Source of the DNA: Rhizobium etli_C
GTDB lineage: Bacteria; Pseudomonadota; Alphaproteobacteria; Rhizobiales; Rhizobiaceae
NCBI RefSeq assembly: GCF_014198605.1
Contig: NZ_JACIHU010000003.1
DNA length: 64,000 bases
Strand: one strand, 5' to 3'
Positions 56,041 through 63,964 of the stretch are shown here, one piece after another. How positions within the stretch are numbered: the first letter of the stretch is position 1; every line of letters begins with the position of its first letter. Position numbers and translations under genes: made by a program. Under the pieces are notes generated by a model. The model was not told the origin of the DNA. It was given only the letters and a program-made list of their open reading frames with translations, and ran no database searches.

Positions 56041-56125
56041 GGCGACATGTTTTCCCTTGCCCGAGGCAGCCTCACCGCCTTAGCTCTCCATCATCCAGTG
56101 TTTTCAACAGGCAGCGGAAAATAGC

Positions 56126-56947
56126 GTGGAGAACAGAACGAACTTCTTTCATCTGCATCTGATTTCTGACTCGACGGGAGAGACTCTGATCTCTGCCGGC
56201 CGCGCCGCCTCGGCGCAGTTCCGATCCGCTCAGCCGATCGAGCACGTCTATCCGCTGATCCGCAATCGCAAACAACTGCTGCCGGTTCTGCAGGCGATCG
56301 ACGATGCGCCCGGCATCGTGCTCTACACCATCGTCGACCGGGAACTGGCGAGCCTGATCGACGAGCGCTGCACCGAAATGGGCGTCGCCTCGGTTAATGT
56401 GCTGGAGCCGGTCATGAATGCGTTTCAGATCTATCTTGGCGCTCCGTCGCGTCGAAGGGTCGGAGCCCAGCATGTGATGAATGCCGGCTACTTCGCCCGC
56501 ATCGAAGCGCTGAATTTCACCATGGATCACGACGACGGCCAGATGCCGGACGATTACAACGATGCCGATGTCGTCATCATCGGCATCAGCCGGACGTCCA
56601 AGACACCGACGAGCATCTATCTCGCCAATCGCGGCATTAAGACGGCCAACATTCCGATCGTCTACGGCGTGCCATTGCCCGAGAGCCTGCTTGTCGCGAC
56701 CAAACCGCTGATCGTGTGCCTGATCGCCACCACCGACCGCATCTCCCAGGTGCGGGAAAACCGCATCCTCGGAGCGACCCAAGGCTTCGATCGCGAACAC
56801 TATACCGATCGCGCCGCGATCTCCGAGGAGCTGAAATATGCCCGCTCGCTTTGCGCCCGTCACAACTGGCCGCTGATCGACGTGACCCGCCGCTCGATCG
56901 AGGAAACCGCCGCGGCAATCGTTGCCCTGCGCCCGAAGCTGCGCTAA
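56126..56947 (+). CDS. Pyruvate,phosphate dikinase / phosphoenolpyruvate synthase regulatory protein (DUF299)
   Basis: A 273-residue bifunctional kinase/pyrophosphorylase that inactivates and reactivates PPDK (or PpsA) by ADP-dependent threonine phosphorylation. Its NTP-binding motif GISRTSKTPTS lies near residue 152, and FHLHLISDSTGETLISAGRAASAQF opens the protein. GTG 56126 is the start. First gene rightwards from oriC; its position by oriC is common in rhizobia, and has no known replication meaning. Confidence 0.93.
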   Translation: MENRTNFFHLHLISDSTGETLISAGRAASAQFRSAQPIEHVYPLIRNRKQLLPVLQAIDDAPGIVLYTIVDRELASLIDERCTEMGVASVNVLEPVMNAFQIYLGAPSRRRVGAQHVMNAGYFARIEALNFTMDHDDGQMPDDYNDADVVIIGISRTSKTPTSIYLANRGIKTANIPIVYGVPLPESLLVATKPLIVCLIATTDRISQVRENRILGATQGFDREHYTDRAAISEELKYARSLCARHNWPLIDVTRRSIEETAAAIVALRPKLR

Positions 56948-56980
56948 GCGCTGACGGAAAGCCGGCACTCCGAGGAGCCT

Positions 56981-57580
56981 ATGACAACAAAAATCATCCT
57001 TGCATCGTCGAGCCCGTTTCGCCGGCTGCTGATGGAAAATGCCGGTCTATCCTTCGAGGCGCATGCCGCAAGGATCGACGAAAGGGCGCTGGAAGCGCCG
57101 TTGGAAAAAGCCGGCGCGACGCCGGATGCAGTTGCCCTCGCCCTGGCCAGGGCCAAGGCCGAGGATGTCAGCCGCCGCTTTTCGGACAGCCTGGTTATCG
57201 GTTCGGATCAGACGATGTCGCTCGGCGACCGCGTCTTCCACAAGCCGAGGGACATGGCCGACGCGGCGAGCCATCTTCTCGCCCTCTCGGGAAAAATGCA
57301 TCGATTGAACAGCGCCGTCGCCATCGTCAACAATGGCGTGGTCATGTGGGAACATCTCGCCCATGCGGAGCTGACGATGCGGCCGCTGACGACGGATTTC
57401 ATTGCCGGGCATCTGGCGCGAGTCGGCGACAGAGCGCTGTCGAGCGTCGGCGCCTATCAATTGGAGGGGCAGGGCATTCAACTCTTCGAGAAAATCGAAG
57501 GTGATTATTTCACCATCCTCGGCCTGCCGATGCTGCCGCTTCTGAGGAAATTGCGCGAACTCGGAGCGATCGATGGGTGA
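56981..57580 (+). CDS. maf: Maf-family nucleotide pyrophosphatase
   Basis: A 199-residue house-cleaning pyrophosphatase that hydrolyses non-canonical or modified nucleotides (m7GTP, or dTTP/UTP in the second subgroup). KIILASSSPFRRLLMENAGLSFEA is the signature N-terminus, followed by SLVIGSDQTMSL and YQLEGQGIQLFEKIEGDYFTILGLPM. GAGG before the ATG. Start of a maf-aroE-coaE-dnaQ run with overlapping ends. Confidence 0.92.
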   Translation: MTTKIILASSSPFRRLLMENAGLSFEAHAARIDERALEAPLEKAGATPDAVALALARAKAEDVSRRFSDSLVIGSDQTMSLGDRVFHKPRDMADAASHLLALSGKMHRLNSAVAIVNNGVVMWEHLAHAELTMRPLTTDFIAGHLARVGDRALSSVGAYQLEGQGIQLFEKIEGDYFTILGLPMLPLLRKLRELGAIDG

Positions 57581-58430
57581 TTCACGTGAAACATTCGGGC
57601 CGAAAGCGTTTGTCACCGGCTTTCCGGTCAAGCATTCGCGCTCGCCGTTGATCCACGGATATTGGTTGAAGACGCTCGGCCTGCCGGGCAGCTACCGCGC
57701 TCACGAAGTTGCACCGGGAGCCTTTGCCGATTTCATCGCTTCACTGAAGGATGGCAGTTCCGGCTTTGCCGGCGGCAATGTCACCATTCCCCATAAGGAG
57801 TTGGCCTTCCGCCTCGCCGACGAACCGGACGCGCTGTCAGGCGAACTCGGCGCGTCGAACACGCTGTGGCTGGAGGATGGCCTTCTCCATGCGACAAATA
57901 CCGATGGCCGCGGTTTCACTGCCAATCTTGACGAACGCCATCCGGGCTGGGACCAGCATGACACGGCCGTGATCTTTGGCGCTGGCGGCGCCAGCCGGGC
58001 CGTCATCCAGGCGGTTCGCGATCGCGGCTTCAAGACAATTCACGTCGTCAACCGTACGGTCGAACGGGCCCGCGAACTGGCCGACCGCTTTGGCCCGAAG
58101 GTTCACGCCCATCCGGCCGGGGCGCTTGCCGAGGTCATGAAAGACGCCGGCCTCTTTATCAACACCACGTCGCTCGGCATGGACGGCGAGGCGGCGCCGC
58201 AGCTCGATTTCACCCCTCTTGCGGCCGACGCAGTCGTCACCGATATCGTCTATGTGCCGCTGAAGACGCCGATCCTGGCGCAGGCGCAAGAGCAGGGCTT
58301 TGCGATCGTCGATGGTCTCGGCATGCTGCTGCATCAGGCCGTGCCGGGCTTCGAGAAATGGTTCGGCAAGCGCCCCGTCGTCGACGCCGTACTGCGTGCA
58401 CTGATCATTGCGGATATGGAAGCACACTGA
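57573..58430 (+). CDS. aroE: Shikimate dehydrogenase
   Basis: NADP-dependent enzyme, 285 residues, of the shikimate pathway to aromatic amino acids. FVTGFPVKHSRSPLIHGYW binds shikimate, GNVTIPHKE carries the catalytic Lys, and VIFGAGGASRAVIQAV is the nucleotide fold; NTDGRGF and NTTSLGMDGE complete the set. It overlaps maf by 8 bases. A 15/16 parS lies in codons 2-7 and encodes part of GDSRETF. Confidence 0.95.
   Translation: MGDSRETFGPKAFVTGFPVKHSRSPLIHGYWLKTLGLPGSYRAHEVAPGAFADFIASLKDGSSGFAGGNVTIPHKELAFRLADEPDALSGELGASNTLWLEDGLLHATNTDGRGFTANLDERHPGWDQHDTAVIFGAGGASRAVIQAVRDRGFKTIHVVNRTVERARELADRFGPKVHAHPAGALAEVMKDAGLFINTTSLGMDGEAAPQLDFTPLAADAVVTDIVYVPLKTPILAQAQEQGFAIVDGLGMLLHQAVPGFEKWFGKRPVVDAVLRALIIADMEAH
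57578..57593. other. parS: parS-like site (15/16) inside aroE
   Basis: TGATTCACGTGAAACA differs from the consensus at one base. It sits in the first codons of aroE and at the end of maf, about 1.7 kb right of the proposed oriC. Confidence 0.8.
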
Positions 58431-59041
58431 TGCTGAAGATCGGATTGACCGGCTCGATCGGAATGGGAAAGTCGACTGCCGGCAAGCTCTTTGCCGAGGC
58501 CGGGATCCCGCTGAACGATTCGGATGCCGTGGTCCACGATCTCTATGCCGGCGAGGCTGCCCCGCTGGTGGATATCGCCTTTCCCGGCACGATGAAGGAC
58601 GGCGTGATCGACCGGCACGAACTCGGCCGCCAGCTGGCGCTCGATCCCGACGGATTCAAACGGCTGGAGGCGATCGTTCACCCGCTGGTGCGCAAGCGCG
58701 AGACGGAATTTCTGGCGCACCACCGCGCCGCCGGCGCCGAGATGGTTCTGCTCGATATCCCGCTGCTTTTCGAAACCGGCGCCTCGGAAAGGGTGGATGT
58801 CATCGTCGTCGTCAGCACCGATCCACAGATTCAGCGTCAGAGGGTGCTTGCGCGCGAAGACATGACCGAGGAAAAATTCGAGATGATTCTCTCTCGCCAG
58901 ACGCCGGATGCAGAAAAGAGGCGCCGTGCCGATTACCTGATCGACACCAGCCACAGCATTGAGCAGACGAGGGAACGGGTGCTTGAGATCGTCGCCGATC
59001 TGAAAATACGAATTGCCAAGGGAGATTTCCGGAATGCGTGA
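58430..59041 (+). CDS. coaE: Dephospho-CoA kinase
   Basis: Last enzyme of coenzyme A synthesis, 203 residues. The P-loop is GLTGSIGMGKS (residues 5-15), and VLLDIPLLFETGAS and DPQIQRQRVLAREDMTEEKFEMILSRQ are the other family blocks. The ATG shares bases with the aroE stop (TGATG), so translation is coupled; the longer frame from 58358 is not used. Confidence 0.95.
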   Translation: MLKIGLTGSIGMGKSTAGKLFAEAGIPLNDSDAVVHDLYAGEAAPLVDIAFPGTMKDGVIDRHELGRQLALDPDGFKRLEAIVHPLVRKRETEFLAHHRAAGAEMVLLDIPLLFETGASERVDVIVVVSTDPQIQRQRVLAREDMTEEKFEMILSRQTPDAEKRRRADYLIDTSHSIEQTRERVLEIVADLKIRIAKGDFRNA

Positions 59042-59759
59042 GATCATTTTCGATACGGAAACCACCGGCCTCGACAACCGGATGGACCGCATCATCGAAA
59101 TCGGCGGCATCGAACTCTTCAATCACTTCCCGACCGGCAACACGCTTCATATCTACATCAATCCGGGAGATCAGAAGGTCCATCCGGATGCGCTCGCCGT
59201 GCACGGCATTACCGACGAATTCCTGAAGGACAAGAAAGCCTTCGCCGAGATCGCCGAGGAAATTCTCGCCTTTTTCGGCGATGCCAAATGGATCGCCCAT
59301 AACGCTACCTTCGACATGGGCTTCATCAATGCTGAATTCGCGCGAATGGGTTTGCCGCCGATCCTGCCGGAACGGGTGGTCGATACGCTGTCCATGGCGC
59401 GGCGCAAACATCCGATGGGACCAAATTCGCTCGACGCGCTTTGCCGGCGTTACGGCGTCGACAATTCGCACCGCGCCAAACACGGCGCGCTTCTCGACTC
59501 CGAACTGCTGGCCGAAGTCTATATCGAAATGATCGGCGGCCGGCAGGCGGCCCTTGGCCTCGGCCTATCGGGCCAATCCGGCCAGGCGGCGCGCGGCGGA
59601 ATGGCGATGGAAGATGATGGCGTAATAGCAGCGGTGCTTGAGCGGCCCCGCCCGCTTGCGCCCCGCCTCAGCCAGGCCGAAGCGCAGGCGCATGAGGCAC
59701 TGGTCGCCAAGCTCGGCGAAAAAGGCATCTGGTCGAAATTCGGCAGCACGCCGGCGTGA
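59034..59759 (+). CDS. dnaQ: DNA polymerase III subunit epsilon
   Basis: The proofreading 3'-5' exonuclease of the replicative polymerase, 241 residues. ExoI motif DTETTGL holds D7 and E9, ExoII is WIAHNATFDMGFINAEF, and ExoIII is HRAKHGALLDSELLAEVYIEM. The protein ends with a proline/alanine-rich linker and a C-terminal stretch that binds the alpha subunit. ATG 59034 has AAGGGAG upstream; it overlaps coaE by 8 bases. A dnaQ near oriC is usual. Confidence 0.96.
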   Translation: MREIIFDTETTGLDNRMDRIIEIGGIELFNHFPTGNTLHIYINPGDQKVHPDALAVHGITDEFLKDKKAFAEIAEEILAFFGDAKWIAHNATFDMGFINAEFARMGLPPILPERVVDTLSMARRKHPMGPNSLDALCRRYGVDNSHRAKHGALLDSELLAEVYIEMIGGRQAALGLGLSGQSGQAARGGMAMEDDGVIAAVLERPRPLAPRLSQAEAQAHEALVAKLGEKGIWSKFGSTPA

Positions 59760-59790
59760 TTCCTTAAATTTGAGAAGCGCGGCGCTGAAT

Positions 59791-59818
59791 TGAAAATGCC
59801 CGGGACTTGCCCGGGCAT
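59791..59818 (-). terminator. Rho-independent terminator of secB
   Basis: On the minus strand ATGCCCGGG-5-base loop-CCCGGGCAT is followed by TTTTC, 28 bases after the secB stop. It also stands behind dnaQ, but that side lacks a T-run. Confidence 0.78.
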
Positions 59819-59845
59819 CCGCATGTCAGAACCGAAGGACTTCGA

Positions 59846-60328
59846 TCAGTTCGGAACGGCCTGAACCTTGGCGCGGGCCTGCTCTTCGGCAACGCGCTGG
59901 GCGAACATCTGCGTGAAGTCGATCGGATCGATCATCAGCGGCGGGAAGCCGCCGTTGCGGGTCACGTCGGCGATGATCTGACGCGCGAAGGGGAAGAGCA
60001 TGCGCGGGCATTCGATGAAGAGAACCGGCAGCATGTGCTCCTGCGGGAAGCCGGCAACGCGGAAGACGCCGCCATAGACGAGTTCGGTATGGAACACCGT
60101 CTTGTCATCGTCCTTGGCTTCGGCATTCAGCGACAGCACGACATCGAAATCCGTGTCGGAAAGCGGATTGGCGTTGACGTTCACATTGATGTTGATCGTC
60201 GGTGCCTTGTCGCGGGCCTGCAGCGAACGCGGCGCACCCGGATTTTCGAAGGACAGATCCTTCGTATATTGCGCAAGGATCGAAAGGGTGGGGTTGGTCG
60301 CACCGTTGCTGTTGTTGTCGTCTGCCAT
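59846..60328 (-). CDS. secB: Protein-export chaperone SecB
   Basis: A 160-residue tetrameric chaperone that holds preproteins unfolded for SecA. The protein starts at PTLSILAQYTKDLSFENPGAPRSL, followed by ININVNVNANPLSDTDFDVVLSLNAEAKDDDKTVFHTELVYGGVFRVAGF and IDPIDFTQMF. GAGGAAAAG before ATG 60328; longer frame from 60433 is not needed. Confidence 0.96.
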   Translation of the reverse strand: MADDNNSNGATNPTLSILAQYTKDLSFENPGAPRSLQARDKAPTININVNVNANPLSDTDFDVVLSLNAEAKDDDKTVFHTELVYGGVFRVAGFPQEHMLPVLFIECPRMLFPFARQIIADVTRNGGFPPLMIDPIDFTQMFAQRVAEEQARAKVQAVPN

Positions 60329-60429
60329 TGGCTTTTCCTCGAAGGGCATGGGAATGGTGCCGCCATCTAACATTTCGGGGAGGGGCTTACAACCCTGGGC
60401 GCTGGGCGCAGTTGCGCGGTCGAACCACC

Positions 60430-60945
60430 TCAATCACCGAGATGTTTGCCGGACCACGGCGAGTTGCGATCCGGCTGCCTATGATAATCCTCCTCGTCGA
60501 GATCCACCACCTTCGAATTCCGGTTGCCGTCGCGGAAATCCGGTTTCGGGCCGGCGGAAAAGCCACGCTCGGCGTTGACGACGACAAAGCGCTTGGCGAT
60601 CGAGCGCCAGACGAGATCGCGCACCGGCGGAATAAGTATGAGGATTGCGATGATATCGGTGAGGAAGCCGGGAATGATCAGAAGCAGCGCGGCGATGACG
60701 TTCATCGCCGGCTTCAGCAATTCGCTACCGGGCATCACGCCGTTTCGTCCTTCGATCGACATGCGGCGCAGGATACCGATGCCCTGCCGGCGCAGCAGGA
60801 CCACGCCGAAAACAAAGCTCGCTACGACGAGCGCAAGTGTCAGCGCCAAGCCGAGCGCCCGGCCGACGACGACGAAACCGGCAATTTCGCCAAGCGGCAG
60901 CAGCAGAATGAAAGCCGGCAGGATTGAAAAACGCATGGTCGTCAT
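60430..60945 (-). CDS. fxsA: FxsA family membrane protein
   Basis: A 171-residue inner-membrane protein with three to four hydrophobic segments (FSILPAFILLLPLGEIAGFVVVGRALG, ALTLALVVASFVFGVVLL, NVIAALLLIIPGFLTDIIAILILIPPVRDLV) of the FxsA family, whose E. coli member suppresses F-plasmid exclusion of T7. The general role is unknown. PGFLTD is the family hallmark. It runs in the same direction as secB, 101 bases upstream, and divergently from the Tim44-like gene. Confidence 0.9.
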   Translation of the reverse strand: MTTMRFSILPAFILLLPLGEIAGFVVVGRALGLALTLALVVASFVFGVVLLRRQGIGILRRMSIEGRNGVMPGSELLKPAMNVIAALLLIIPGFLTDIIAILILIPPVRDLVWRSIAKRFVVVNAERGFSAGPKPDFRDGNRNSKVVDLDEEDYHRQPDRNSPWSGKHLGD

Positions 60946-61067
60946 GTCCCGGACTGGCCGGTCTCCTCTTGGCGCCGGCGAAGATGCCAGCCATCATTTG
61001 AATCATCTGTATAGGCGGACTATATGGGAGTACAAATCAGAGATGTTAACGGCGGCTGCGATACGAT

Positions 61068-61772
61068 ATGAGTTCGAACGACTTCATCACATTATTCTTC
61101 CTGGTGGCGGCGGTGCTGATTTTCTTTCAGCTCCGCTCCGTGCTCGGCCGCCGCACGGGAAACGAGAAGCCGCCGCGCGATCTCTATACGCCGCGGGACG
61201 CCGCACCCGCCGAAGCCGCCGATGCCGGCAAGGTCGTGACGCTGCCGCGGCGTGATGCGACGGCCGAGGACGAAGATCGCTTCGCCGCCATCGATGCCGT
61301 TGCCGCGCCCGGAACGCCGCTCAACGAATCGCTGCGCGCCTTGAACAAGGCCGATCCCTCCTTCAATCCGAAGGAGTTTTTGAACGGCGCCCGCATGGCC
61401 TATGAAATGATCGTCATGGCCTATGCCGACGGCGACCGGAAAACGCTGAAGAACCTGCTGTCCCGCGAGGTCTATGACGGCTTCGATGCGGCGATCGGCG
61501 AGCGCGAAGCCCGCGGTGAGAAAGTGAAGTCCACCTTCGTCGGCATCGACAAGGCCGAAATCACCCATGCCGAGACGAAGGGCAGCGAAGCGCAGATCAC
61601 CGTGCGCATCGTCAGCCAGCTGATATCGGCCACTTACGACAAGGCGGATGCGCTGATCGAAGGCGATGCCGAGAACGTTGCCGAGGTCAATGACCTCTGG
61701 ACCTTCGCCCGCGATACCCGCTCGCGCGATCCGAACTGGAAACTTGTGGCGACCGAATCGGAACATGAGTGA
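61068..61772 (+). CDS. Tim44/TimA-like protein
   Basis: A 234-residue protein with a single N-terminal membrane anchor (FITLFFLVAAVLIFFQL, residues 6-22) and a C-terminal Tim44-like domain (FNPKEFLNGARMAYEMIVMAYADGDRKTLKNLLSREVYDGFDAAIGEREARG...WTFARDTRSRDPNWKLVATES). Alphaproteobacterial Tim44 relatives are linked to membrane or protein transport, but the function here is unknown. mltA starts inside its last codons (8-base overlap). Confidence 0.88.
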   Translation: MSSNDFITLFFLVAAVLIFFQLRSVLGRRTGNEKPPRDLYTPRDAAPAEAADAGKVVTLPRRDATAEDEDRFAAIDAVAAPGTPLNESLRALNKADPSFNPKEFLNGARMAYEMIVMAYADGDRKTLKNLLSREVYDGFDAAIGEREARGEKVKSTFVGIDKAEITHAETKGSEAQITVRIVSQLISATYDKADALIEGDAENVAEVNDLWTFARDTRSRDPNWKLVATESEHE

Positions 61773-62886
61773 CCACGCATCGGACTTCGTCCTGCAGGCC
61801 GTAAGCTTCGACACTTTGGAAGGCTGGAAGGATGATGATCCCTCCGGCCTTTTTGAAGTCATGCGATACTGTCGGCGCCAGATCACCGAGGTCAAACCCT
61901 ACCGCGCCGGCTCGCTCGGCCTGAGCTCGGAAGATTTGCTTCCGCTTCTGATCGCCGCTGAAGATTTCGCACCGTCCTCTCCCGCATCGGCACGCGACTT
62001 TTTCGAAACACACTGCCGGCCATTCCTGATCCGCCGCAAGGATGGCAATCCCGGCTTCGTCACCGCCTTCTACGAGCCCGAGATCGAGGTATCAGAAACA
62101 CCGGATGACGATTTTCGTTTTCCCTTCTATCGCCGTCCGGACGATCTGATCGATCTCGACGACGGCAATCGCCCGGCCGAACTGGACGAGGCCTATGCGT
62201 TCGGCCGCCGCCATGATGACGGCCGCATCGGCGCCTATCCGGATCGCCGTGCGATCGACCAGGGTTTTCTTGAAGGCCGCTGCCTTGAAATCGCCTGGGC
62301 GAAGTCGAAGGTCGATGTCTTCTTCGTGCATGTGCAGGGCGCCGCCCGGCTGCGCTACAGAAATGGCCGGATCGGCCGGATCACCTACGCGGCGAAGGCC
62401 GGCCATCCCTTCTCGGCGATCGGCAAACTGCTGATCGAGCGCGGAGAAATCGACCGAGCCGAGATTTCGATGCAGTCGATCCGCGCCTGGCTGGCGCGCA
62501 ATCCCGAGCAGGTGGACGAAGTGCTATGGCACAACCGCTCCTATATTTTCTTCCGGGAAGCGGCGGTCGCCGATCCTGAGGCCGGTCCGATCGCGGCCGC
62601 CAAGGTGCCGCTTCTTGCCGGCCGCTCGCTGGCCGTCGACCGGCTGATCCATACCTTCGGCTTTCCCTTTTTCATCCGCGCCGAAAGCCTCACGCATCTC
62701 GACGATGGCCGGGCCTTCGGCCGGCTGATGCTGGCGCTCGATACCGGCTCGGCGATCGTCGGGCCGGCACGCGGCGACATCTTCACCGGCTCGGGGGATA
62801 TGGCGGGAGAACGAGCCGGCACCGTCCGCAACGACGCCGATTTCGCCATCCTCATTCCCAATGCCGCCGCCGGACGATTCGACTGA
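61765..62886 (+). CDS. mltA: Murein transglycosylase MltA
   Basis: A 373-residue lytic transglycosylase. PGFVTAFYEPEIEVS opens the MltA domain and VHVQGAARLRYRNGRIGRITYAAKAGHPFSAIGKLLIERGEI and the 3D-type C-terminal part (GRLMLALDTGSAIVGPARGDIFTGSGDMAGERAG) carries the catalytic aspartate region. Unusually, no signal peptide or lipobox is visible at the chosen start (MSDHASDFVLQAVSFDTLEGW) or in the frame upstream. It starts inside the end of the Tim44-like gene and shares one base with smr. Confidence 0.9.
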   Translation: MSDHASDFVLQAVSFDTLEGWKDDDPSGLFEVMRYCRRQITEVKPYRAGSLGLSSEDLLPLLIAAEDFAPSSPASARDFFETHCRPFLIRRKDGNPGFVTAFYEPEIEVSETPDDDFRFPFYRRPDDLIDLDDGNRPAELDEAYAFGRRHDDGRIGAYPDRRAIDQGFLEGRCLEIAWAKSKVDVFFVHVQGAARLRYRNGRIGRITYAAKAGHPFSAIGKLLIERGEIDRAEISMQSIRAWLARNPEQVDEVLWHNRSYIFFREAAVADPEAGPIAAAKVPLLAGRSLAVDRLIHTFGFPFFIRAESLTHLDDGRAFGRLMLALDTGSAIVGPARGDIFTGSGDMAGERAGTVRNDADFAILIPNAAAGRFD

Positions 62887-63455
62887 TGGCCAAGGATCGC
62901 AAGCTCAGCGCCGATGAGAGGATCCTCTGGGGCAAGGTTGCCCGCAGCACGCGGCCGATGCCCGGCAAGGCAGGTGAGCTCAGCGAACTCGATACCTTTC
63001 TCGCGGAGACGGAAGCGGCGGCGGAACGGGAGAAGGCCGAAAAGCAGCTGCCCGCCTCGTTTACGCCGGACCAGCCGGCAACGCCGTCGGCGTCGAAACG
63101 GCCGGCCGGGGTGCATCATCCGCTGGAAAAGCCGGTCAAGCGCAAGATCGCCAAGGGCCGGCTGGCGCTGGAGGCGCGCATCGACCTGCACGGCCTGGTG
63201 CAAAGCGAGGCCCATGTTATCCTTCTCGATTTTCTGATCCGCGCCCATGAGCGCGGCATGCGCCACGTGCTTGTCATCACCGGCAAGGGCAGTTCGATGG
63301 GCAGCGCCGGTGCGCTGAAGCGGGCCGTGCCGCTCTGGTTCTCGAAGCCGGAATTCCGCTACCTGATTTCTTCCTATGAGCCGGCCGCACAGCATCATGG
63401 CGGCGAGGGTGCGCTCTATATCCGCCTGGCGCGGCGGCATGGGGAACGGCCATGA
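62886..63455 (+). CDS. Smr/MutS2-family domain protein
   Basis: A 189-residue soluble protein with a charged N-terminal tail and a C-terminal Smr domain: RIDLHGLVQSEAHVILLDFLIRAHERGMRHVLVITGKGS near residues 98-136, then RAVPLWFSKPEFRYLISSYEPAAQHHGGEGALYIRLAR. Smr domains are nucleases in some proteins. TGATG coupling to mltA and a four-base overlap with the next gene suggest co-translation. Confidence 0.9.
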   Translation: MAKDRKLSADERILWGKVARSTRPMPGKAGELSELDTFLAETEAAAEREKAEKQLPASFTPDQPATPSASKRPAGVHHPLEKPVKRKIAKGRLALEARIDLHGLVQSEAHVILLDFLIRAHERGMRHVLVITGKGSSMGSAGALKRAVPLWFSKPEFRYLISSYEPAAQHHGGEGALYIRLARRHGERP

Positions 63456-63829
63456 CCCCCTTCGGCGAGGCGGTTCGCCGGCTGAGGGCGCGCAAGGGCG
63501 TCTCGCAGAAGGAGATGGCGGAAGCGCTGAACGTCTCTCCCGCCTATCTCTCGGCGCTCGAACATGGCAAGCGCGGTCTGCCGACATTCGATCTGCTGCA
63601 GCGCATCGCCGGCTATTTCAACATCATCTGGGACGAGGCCGAGGAGCTGTTCCTGCTCGCCCGTTCCTCCGACCCGCGCGTCGTCATCGACACCTCGGGC
63701 CTGCCCCCGGAATATACCGAATTTGCCAACCGGCTGGCCCGGCGGATCCGCGAGCTTGACAGCGCTGAGATCGCCCGGTTATCGGCTCTTCTCGAAAATG
63801 GCGGCAAAGGCGACGGAAAAGCGTCATAA
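63452..63829 (+). CDS. HTH-type (XRE/Cro-like) transcriptional regulator
   Basis: A 125-residue protein with an N-terminal helix-turn-helix (FGEAVRRLRARKGVSQKEMAEALNVSPAYLSALEHGKRGLPTFDLLQRIAGYFNIIWDE) and a short C-terminal helical region. It is the last gene of the timA-mltA-smr cluster, overlapping smr by four bases, and stands 135 bases before gyrB. Its targets are unknown; autoregulation is common in this family. Confidence 0.92.
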   Translation: MTPFGEAVRRLRARKGVSQKEMAEALNVSPAYLSALEHGKRGLPTFDLLQRIAGYFNIIWDEAEELFLLARSSDPRVVIDTSGLPPEYTEFANRLARRIRELDSAEIARLSALLENGGKGDGKAS

Positions 63830-63864
63830 TCCCCTGTTTTATGGCTTGTTCAGGGGACTTGCCA

Positions 63865-63893
63865 TTGGGAACCGGGCTCAAAAAACCTATATA
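63865..63893 (+). promoter_or_regulatory. Putative gyrB promoter
   Basis: TTGGGA, 17-base spacer, TATATA: a good sigma-70 type spacing, with transcription expected near 63900, about 65 bases before gyrB. Confidence 0.4.
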
Positions 63894-63964
63894 CGAGGGT
63901 GAAGAAAGCCGGTGATTCGCAAGGCGCGCCGCCGCTTTACGACAACAGGGAAAATCTCGACAGA

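Larger units (their letters stand above)
55726..56125. other. oriC: Chromosomal replication origin oriC
   Basis: A 400-base stretch without a gene between divergent hemE and the PPDK regulator. It contains two perfect DnaA boxes (TTATCCACA as TGTGGATAA at 55943-55951 and 56032-56040), looser boxes at 55954-55962, 55990-55998 and 56101-56109, an AT-rich block at 55738-55780 suited to unwinding, and four GANTC sites (CcrM targets) at 55779, 55865, 55892 and 55904. Gene direction flips here: hemE to mnmE read left, PPDK regulator to dnaQ read right. hemE adjacency is typical of alphaproteobacterial origins. Confidence 0.88.

Noticed and set aside
55726..56125. CtrA-binding pairs (TTAA-N7-TTAA) in oriC
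   Set aside because: Single TTAA words occur but no pair at the right spacing.
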